Shown: positions 15,722 through 20,120 of the stretch, piece by piece
How the letters are laid out: the number at the start of each line of letters is the position of its first letter
Position numbering within the stretch: the stretch's first letter is position 1
DNA from: Candidatus Cloacimonadota bacterium
GTDB lineage: Bacteria > Cloacimonadota > Cloacimonadia > JGIOTU-2
Direction: 5' to 3'
DNA: 20,120 bases
NCBI GenBank assembly: GCA_014384665.1
Contig: JACNFI010000212.1
Location: 1-20,120 of the forward strand
Notes under the pieces: model-generated
Told to the model about the DNA's origin: nothing
The model's database searches: none
Seen by the model: only the letters and a program-made list of their open reading frames with translations
Made by a program: the position numbers and the translations under genes

Positions 15722-15737
15722 TGCAAATTTGGTTCCA
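15722..15737 (-). promoter_or_regulatory. Sigma-54 (-24/-12) promoter of the sensor gene
   Basis: On the minus strand the sequence is TGGAACCAAATTTGCA. Consensus is TGGCAC-N5-TTGCW; it differs only by A for C at the fourth base, and the GG-to-GC spacing is exact. The predicted start of transcription is near 15711, leaving a leader of about 63 bases. Confidence 0.75.
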
Positions 15738-15833
15738 ATTAATATTGTTTTATAAAAAATCTTACTATACAACAAATTATCAGAAAATATTATTACAATT
15801 TATATGTTTTTTTATAATTCTGTCTATTTTTCG

Positions 15834-15847
15834 CCACAAATTTGTGG
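15834..15847. promoter_or_regulatory. Palindromic candidate enhancer site (UAS) CCACAAATTTGTGG
   Basis: CCACAAA/TTTGTGG is a perfect 14-bp dyad, suited to a dimeric Fis-type HTH. Its centre lies about 107 bp upstream of the predicted plus-strand start and about 130 bp upstream of the minus-strand start, the usual distance for NtrC-family activators. Only one copy was seen. Confidence 0.55.
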
Positions 15848-15921
15848 ATTTTCTGCCAATGATTTTAAATATTATTCCTATTTAATGGCTGAAAATAGCA
15901 GTATTGCTGTATTCAATTCTT

Positions 15922-15937
15922 TGGAACAGAATTTGCA
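15922..15937 (+). promoter_or_regulatory. Sigma-54 (-24/-12) promoter of the secreted-protein gene
   Basis: TGGAACAGAATTTGCA matches TGGCAC-N5-TTGCW with one change and exact spacing. It is almost identical to the opposing element (TTGGAAC, two changed bases, AATTTGCAT). The predicted start is near 15948, with a leader of about 129 bases to ATG 16077. Confidence 0.78.
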
Positions 15938-16452
15938 TTAATATTTAATGTTCTTTGAAATAAATTGATTCCAAAATAGCAAGGAATTATAGTTGTGGTA
16001 ATTAAAAAATATCAATGTCTAAAATAGGTAGAAAAATTAATGTTAACCGTTAGTTATCAAAAGCAAAGGAGTAAAAATGAAAAAATTAACTATTATTATA
16101 GGGTTGTTTTTTATTACAACACTACTAAATGCAGCAACAATATATGTTTATGTTCATAATGTAAATGGTAGCCTAGTTTCTGGTGCAATTGTTGATTTAT
16201 ACGATGAGGATTGGTATTATATTTCAACACAGTATACTAATAGTTCTGGTATGGCCACTTTTGCTTTACTTGACTATGGATACTATAATTATGAAGTTTA
16301 TTATCCGGGTGATGTGATTGAATTTTGGGGTAGTGACGAAGACTTTTATTTGGGAAGTCCAACTACTATAAGACAATTCTGGAGAGAATGGCCCTATTTG
16401 TATGATCATAGTTTTTCACCAACAAATCCGAATGTGGGTGAGGAAGTTACAA

Positions 16453-16693
16453 TTGATATAATAGTAAAAAATAACTTATCATATTCTAGAAGTGTTAAAG
16501 TTGAACTATGGGTAGATAGAAACCAATCAAGTCCTTGGGATTTTCATGAAACAAGTTCGGCTCAAACAGTTTATGGAGGAAGCACTAGAACTTTCACTTT
16601 CTCAATGACACCTTCATCTTCAGGCACATATTACTGGAAATCACATATTAAAACATATAATGATGGCGCTGGAACTTATATAGTAACAGATAC
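16453..16693 (+). repeat. 241-bp identical direct repeat, copy 1
   Basis: These 241 bases are identical to 17053-17293, exactly 600 bp (200 codons) away, and code the CARDB-like half of each unit (about residues 126-206). The neighbouring CNA-B-like halves are clearly diverged in both DNA and protein. Confidence 0.9.
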
Positions 16694-17052
16694 TTATACT
16701 TGGGAAGAAGCCTTCACAGCTTACGAACAAGTGGGCGACTTGGATGTTTATGTTTATAATATTAATGAAAATACAGTTTCTGGAGCAACGGTTAAACTGT
16801 ATGATGAAGATTGGAACTATTTAGAATCAGATGATACAAATAGTTCTGGTCGAGCAGATTTTGATGATTTATCATATGGAACATACAACTATGAGGTGTA
16901 TTATGATAGTGATGAGACTGAGTTTTGGGGTAGTGATGAGGATTTCGAGATAAATAGTAGTAATGTCACAAGATATTTTACTCGTAATTGGCCATATTTA
17001 TTTGATCACAGTTTTTCTCCAACAAGTCCAAATATTGGTGAGGAAGTTACAG

Positions 17053-17293
17053 TTGATATAATAGTAAAAAATAACTTATCATATTCTAGAAGTGTTAAAG
17101 TTGAACTATGGGTAGATAGAAACCAATCAAGTCCTTGGGATTTTCATGAAACAAGTTCGGCTCAAACAGTTTATGGAGGAAGCACTAGAACTTTCACTTT
17201 CTCAATGACACCTTCATCTTCAGGCACATATTACTGGAAATCACATATTAAAACATATAATGATGGCGCTGGAACTTATATAGTAACAGATAC
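17053..17293 (+). repeat. 241-bp identical direct repeat, copy 2
   Basis: This is the second copy of the block at 16453-16693 (about residues 326-406). Identity begins one base after an A/G difference and ends at a T/A difference (16694 against 17294). Confidence 0.9.
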
Positions 17294-18168
17294 ATATCCC
17301 TGGAGTGATGCTTTTACTGTAAGTTCACCACCCCTTCCAGAATTGGATGGTATTATTGCATTTCATACATATTCAGGATTTTTTAACTATGATGGAATTA
17401 TTCACATATTAGATTTATCAAATTATTCGACAACCGACCTAAATTTTTCAGATTGGGATGGATGTACAAATCCACATATTTCACCAGATGGACTAAAAAT
17501 AGTTTTTATAGCCGTTCCTCATAATGAGCACCAATACAATAAACTTGAGATACTTTTATATAATCTTGAAAATGGGATATTATCAAGGTTAACCAATAAT
17601 AATGTTGCTGATGAAGACCCAAAGTTTTCACCAGGTGGAAATTTTATAGTTTTCAAACGCAATAATGATTTATATCAAATTGAGGTCTCAAGCTTAGAAG
17701 AAACTCAAATTACCTCAACTTCAACTGTTGAAGAATGGGCACCATTTTATTCTAGATATGGTTCAAAGATTTATTATACACATAGAGAGAATGGAAATGA
17801 TAATATTTGGCAGATAGATTTAAATAGTGAAGATGCAACACCGATAATACATGGTTCAAATGACGAATGGTATCCTCAAACCATATGTGAAAATTCTTTC
17901 TTTTATATACTGACAGGCAATAGTGATGATGTTTATAAATATGATTTTACCAATGGAATTTCTGAATACTTAATTACAAATTCATCTTCAGATGATTCTG
18001 ATCCATTTTTTATTTCAGGCAATTACTTTGGTTTTTCATCCACAAGGGATGGTTATGGATATGATTTATATATAGGGGATATTGAAACAGGTGATATATG
18101 GAAAATTTATGGTGACGAGACTTCATTAGATGTTCTAGGGGGTTCATATCGTTACCCACCTACATTTG

Positions 18169-18171
18169 CCC
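18169..18171 (+). other. Frameshift point in the secreted-protein gene
   Basis: Reading GCC-CAG gives the dead end AQKMNFLMILH...; one extra C gives A-PENEFFDDFTYTSVDD, which is open for 58 codons up to the ATG at 18344 and continues into the GH16-like domain. The ATG at 18344 has no ribosome site and lies inside the domain, so it is not a natural start. Confidence 0.78.
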
Positions 18172-19348
18172 AGAAAATGAATTTTTTGATGATTTTACAT
18201 ATACAAGTGTTGATGATCCTGAACTTTCTAATTTCCAATGGTATATTCGTACTGAACAAGGTGGCCCTGGTTTTCATTGTGCACAATGGAAAAGAGATAA
18301 TATTTCTTTTATAATCGATCCACAAAATCAAGACAATATATTAATGAAAATTTTAGCAAAAACTTCGGGAGATTCATTAACTTGTGAACAAGGAGAAATA
18401 GGTCAAGAACAGCAACGTTTTTATGAAGGAACTTATGGATGTAGAATTTTCTTTACAGATAATCCACAATATTGGGATGATTTAACAGTTCAAGCATTTT
18501 TCTCAATTAACACTGATCCTTATCCCCAAGTTTATTCTGAATGTGACTTTGAGTATCTTGCATATGACAATAATTGGTGGTGGGGACCTGGTTTATATGA
18601 AACTACTTGGGAGGATGAGAACAATAAGACAATTGATTATCAATCAAATATTATAGAAGGTTGGCATATTTTGCTATTTCAAATTTATAATGATGTAGTT
18701 AATTATTATATTGATGGTGTTCAGGTGGCAACTCATAATGGTATATATTATCCTGAATCTGAAATGAGCATAGTTTTTAACCATTGGTTCGATACTTGGC
18801 TTGGAAATTCATCAGAACAGAGAGAACATTCAATGATTGTTGATTGGGTTTATCATACAAAAGATATAGAAATTTCAACAAATCAAGTTGAGTCTGTAAT
18901 TGCAAGTTTTAAAATGCAATCTATTCCTAGATTGGACTCGATGGAATCTGGTATTGATGATATGCTTATTCCTCATTTAAGTATTGAAGTTTCTCAAAAT
19001 TATCCCAATCCATTTAATTCAAGCACATCAATCAAATACTACTTACCCAAGTCTAATAATATAAAAATCCAAATTTACAACATCAAGGGTCAATTAGTTG
19101 AAACTCTTGTTTATGAATATAAATCTGCTGGATATCATACTATTGAGTGGGATGCTAAAGATATATGTTCAGGTATCTATTTCTATAAATTTACGACTAA
19201 AGACAAGATATTCATCAAGAAGATGATGTTAATGCAATAGTATCATATGATAGCTGGTTTATATACTATATTCGTATTTATTAAATTTTCTAAAAAGTTA
19301 GTTAATGAGTTAAGAACACTACTGTTAATAAAAAAATGGAGATATAAC

Positions 19349-20110
19349 ATGAAAGCAATATCGACTATAATTTGCACATTAATTATTATTAATACTTTAG
19401 TAACTATTGGTTGTGATGGTAAAAACGGAAATGAACCTGAACCAATTGCATCATTATGTGTTTCACCAATTACATTAATTATTAATGAAGCAAAAGAAAC
19501 AGGAATATTTGAAGTATGGAATTGTGGTGAGCCTGGTTCGACTTTAAACTATACAATTAATGAAAGTTGTGATTGGTTATTTATTGACCCAACAAGTGGA
19601 ACTTCTACAGGTGAACATGATGATATTATCCTTACTGTTAATTTTAGCTCATTCAGTTGTGACGAAACAAGAAATTGTACAATTTATGTTTCTGGTGCTG
19701 GTGATACAAAAACTGTAACTGTAACAGCTATAGCAAAGCCATGTAATGCATCTTTATGTGTTTCACCAACTTCATTAATTATTAATGAACCAACAACAAC
19801 AGGAACATTTGAAGTCTGGAATTGTGGAGATACTGGTTCTAATCTAACTTACTCAATTACTGAAAGTTGTAATTGGTTGTCTGTTAATCCGACAAGTGGA
19901 ACTTCTACAGGAGAACACGATGATATTGCTGTAACCGTTAATTTCGAATCATTTAGTAGTGGAGAAACGAAAACTTGCGAAATCACTGTTTCCGGTGCTA
20001 ACGATATAGAAACAGTAACTGTAGTTGCTACAGCAGAGGAGGAACTTGAAGCATCTTTATGTGTGCGGAATATGTCAAGTAATTTTGGACACTTTTCGAA
20101 TATGAATTAA
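19349..20110 (+). CDS. Lipoprotein with BACON-like beta-sandwich repeats, 3' end broken
   Basis: Start ATG 19349 has GGAG 8 bases upstream and gives a lipoprotein signal ending TIGC (C22); the longer frame from 19247 lacks both. Two 100-residue repeats follow (DNA offset 300 bp), each with SLCVSP, FEVWNCG, ESC-[DN]-WL, PTSGTSTGEHDD and a TVTV ending, resembling the BACON/Ig-like domains of surface lipoproteins that bind glycans or mucins. The cysteines in each repeat may pair. A third repeat begins (EASLCV) but switches at about 20065 to RNMSSNFGHFSNMN and stops. It lies 108 bp after the secreted GH16-like gene and is probably co-transcribed. Exposure on the cell surface or in the periplasm is inferred. 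Confidence 0.75.
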   Translation: MKAISTIICTLIIINTLVTIGCDGKNGNEPEPIASLCVSPITLIINEAKETGIFEVWNCGEPGSTLNYTINESCDWLFIDPTSGTSTGEHDDIILTVNFSSFSCDETRNCTIYVSGAGDTKTVTVTAIAKPCNASLCVSPTSLIINEPTTTGTFEVWNCGDTGSNLTYSITESCNWLSVNPTSGTSTGEHDDIAVTVNFESFSSGETKTCEITVSGANDIETVTVVATAEEELEASLCVRNMSSNFGHFSNMN

Positions 20111-20120
20111 ACATTAATAT
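20062..20120. mobile_element. Possible end of an insertion sequence at the window edge
   Basis: At about 20062-20065 the third lipoprotein repeat stops matching and new sequence starts (TGTGCGGAATATGTCAAGT, then TTTTGGACACTTTTC). It resembles the terminal region of IS3/IS481-type elements (TG start, GTC...GAC dyad), but only 59 bases are present and no transposase frame can be seen. Confidence 0.35.

Larger units (their letters stand above)
15648..16076. other. Divergent regulatory region
   Basis: This 429-bp, very AT-rich region separates the sensor gene (minus) from the secreted-protein gene (plus). It has no credible ORF. It contains two outward-facing -24/-12 elements (15722-15737 minus, 15922-15937 plus) and the perfect palindrome 15834-15847 between them. 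A strong AAAGGAG ribosome site (about 16064-16070) precedes the plus-strand start. Confidence 0.75.
16077..19240 (+). pseudogene. Large secreted modular GH16-like surface protein, frameshifted
   Basis: Two frames (16077-18314 and 18170-19240) read as one ~1054-residue protein once a base is added at CCC 18169-18171; otherwise the first ends in about 47 nonsense residues after F697. Order: signal peptide (1-20, cleavage near LNAA), two 200-residue units (about 21-218 and 221-415), each a CNA-B/carboxypeptidase-regulatory-like part plus a CARDB-like part, then a TolB/WD40-like propeller (about 424-697, ISPDG and FSPGG turns), then in the second frame a GH16/laminarinase-like jellyroll with the catalytic-type ECDFE (codons 18539-18553), and a sorting tail starting YPNPFN (19001 on) and ending in IKKMMLMQ. 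It would be exported and anchored or released by a T9SS-like system and may bind or cut beta-glucan. Sigma-54 promoter and AAAGGAG precede it. Confidence 0.8.

Noticed and set aside
18344..19240. Separate gene starting at ATG 18344
   Set aside because: The frame is open for 58 codons upstream with sensible domain sequence, and there is no ribosome site; it is the 3' part of the frameshifted secreted-protein gene.

Overview
The window looks like chromosome from a Gram-negative, AT-rich bacterium, most likely an uncultured FCB-group lineage (Cloacimonadota/Marinimicrobia-like; an inference). The grounds are LptF/LptG permeases (outer membrane), a secreted protein ending in a YPNPFN-type T9SS-like sorting tail, BACON-like lipoprotein repeats, and a sigma-54 two-component system. 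The standard code is used: TGA ends at least two intact genes.

Layout. 1-239: three tiny hairpins and a leader. 240-2826: lptF and lptG. 2845-3045: a decayed copy of the 5' end of the next large gene, then a RelE/ParE-type toxin-antitoxin pair on the minus strand (3055-3526). 3746-7003: an EndoQ-like nuclease fused to a UvrD-type helicase. 7082-7864: a HEPN/MNT pair whose HEPN gene is interrupted after codon 7 by a ~100-bp inverted-repeat element. 7964-9067: an unusual SAM methyltransferase/uracil-DNA glycosylase fusion whose last codons lie in a second palindromic element (9042-9174). 9197-10266: a metallo-beta-lactamase-fold gene with one nonsense codon, coupled to a small zinc-ribbon gene. 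10321-10986: a YggS/PLPBP gene.

11084-15647 (minus): a two-component locus comprising a membrane sensor with VCBS/FG-GAP-like repeats, a histidine kinase piece and an NtrC-type regulator. Sensor and kinase appear to be one gene split by a 1-nt frameshift. The kinase and regulator are separated by two tandem MITE-like modules with three copies of a 10-bp target sequence. The sensor and the secreted gene at 16077 diverge from a 429-bp region holding two nearly identical -24/-12 sigma-54 promoters facing outward, with a perfect 14-bp palindrome between them. This suggests an autoregulated surface-sensing circuit. Its proposed target is a ~1054-residue secreted protein (two CNA-B-like/CARDB-like repeats, beta-propeller, GH16-like domain with ECDFE, sorting tail), now frameshifted, followed by a BACON-like lipoprotein whose third repeat breaks off at the window edge.

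Two themes stand out. One is DNA-deamination repair in unusual fusions (EndoQ-helicase, methyltransferase-UDG) beside two toxin-antitoxin-like modules. The other is the sigma-54 circuit. Several genes carry single-base lesions, so assembly error must be excluded before reading these as decay or phase variation.
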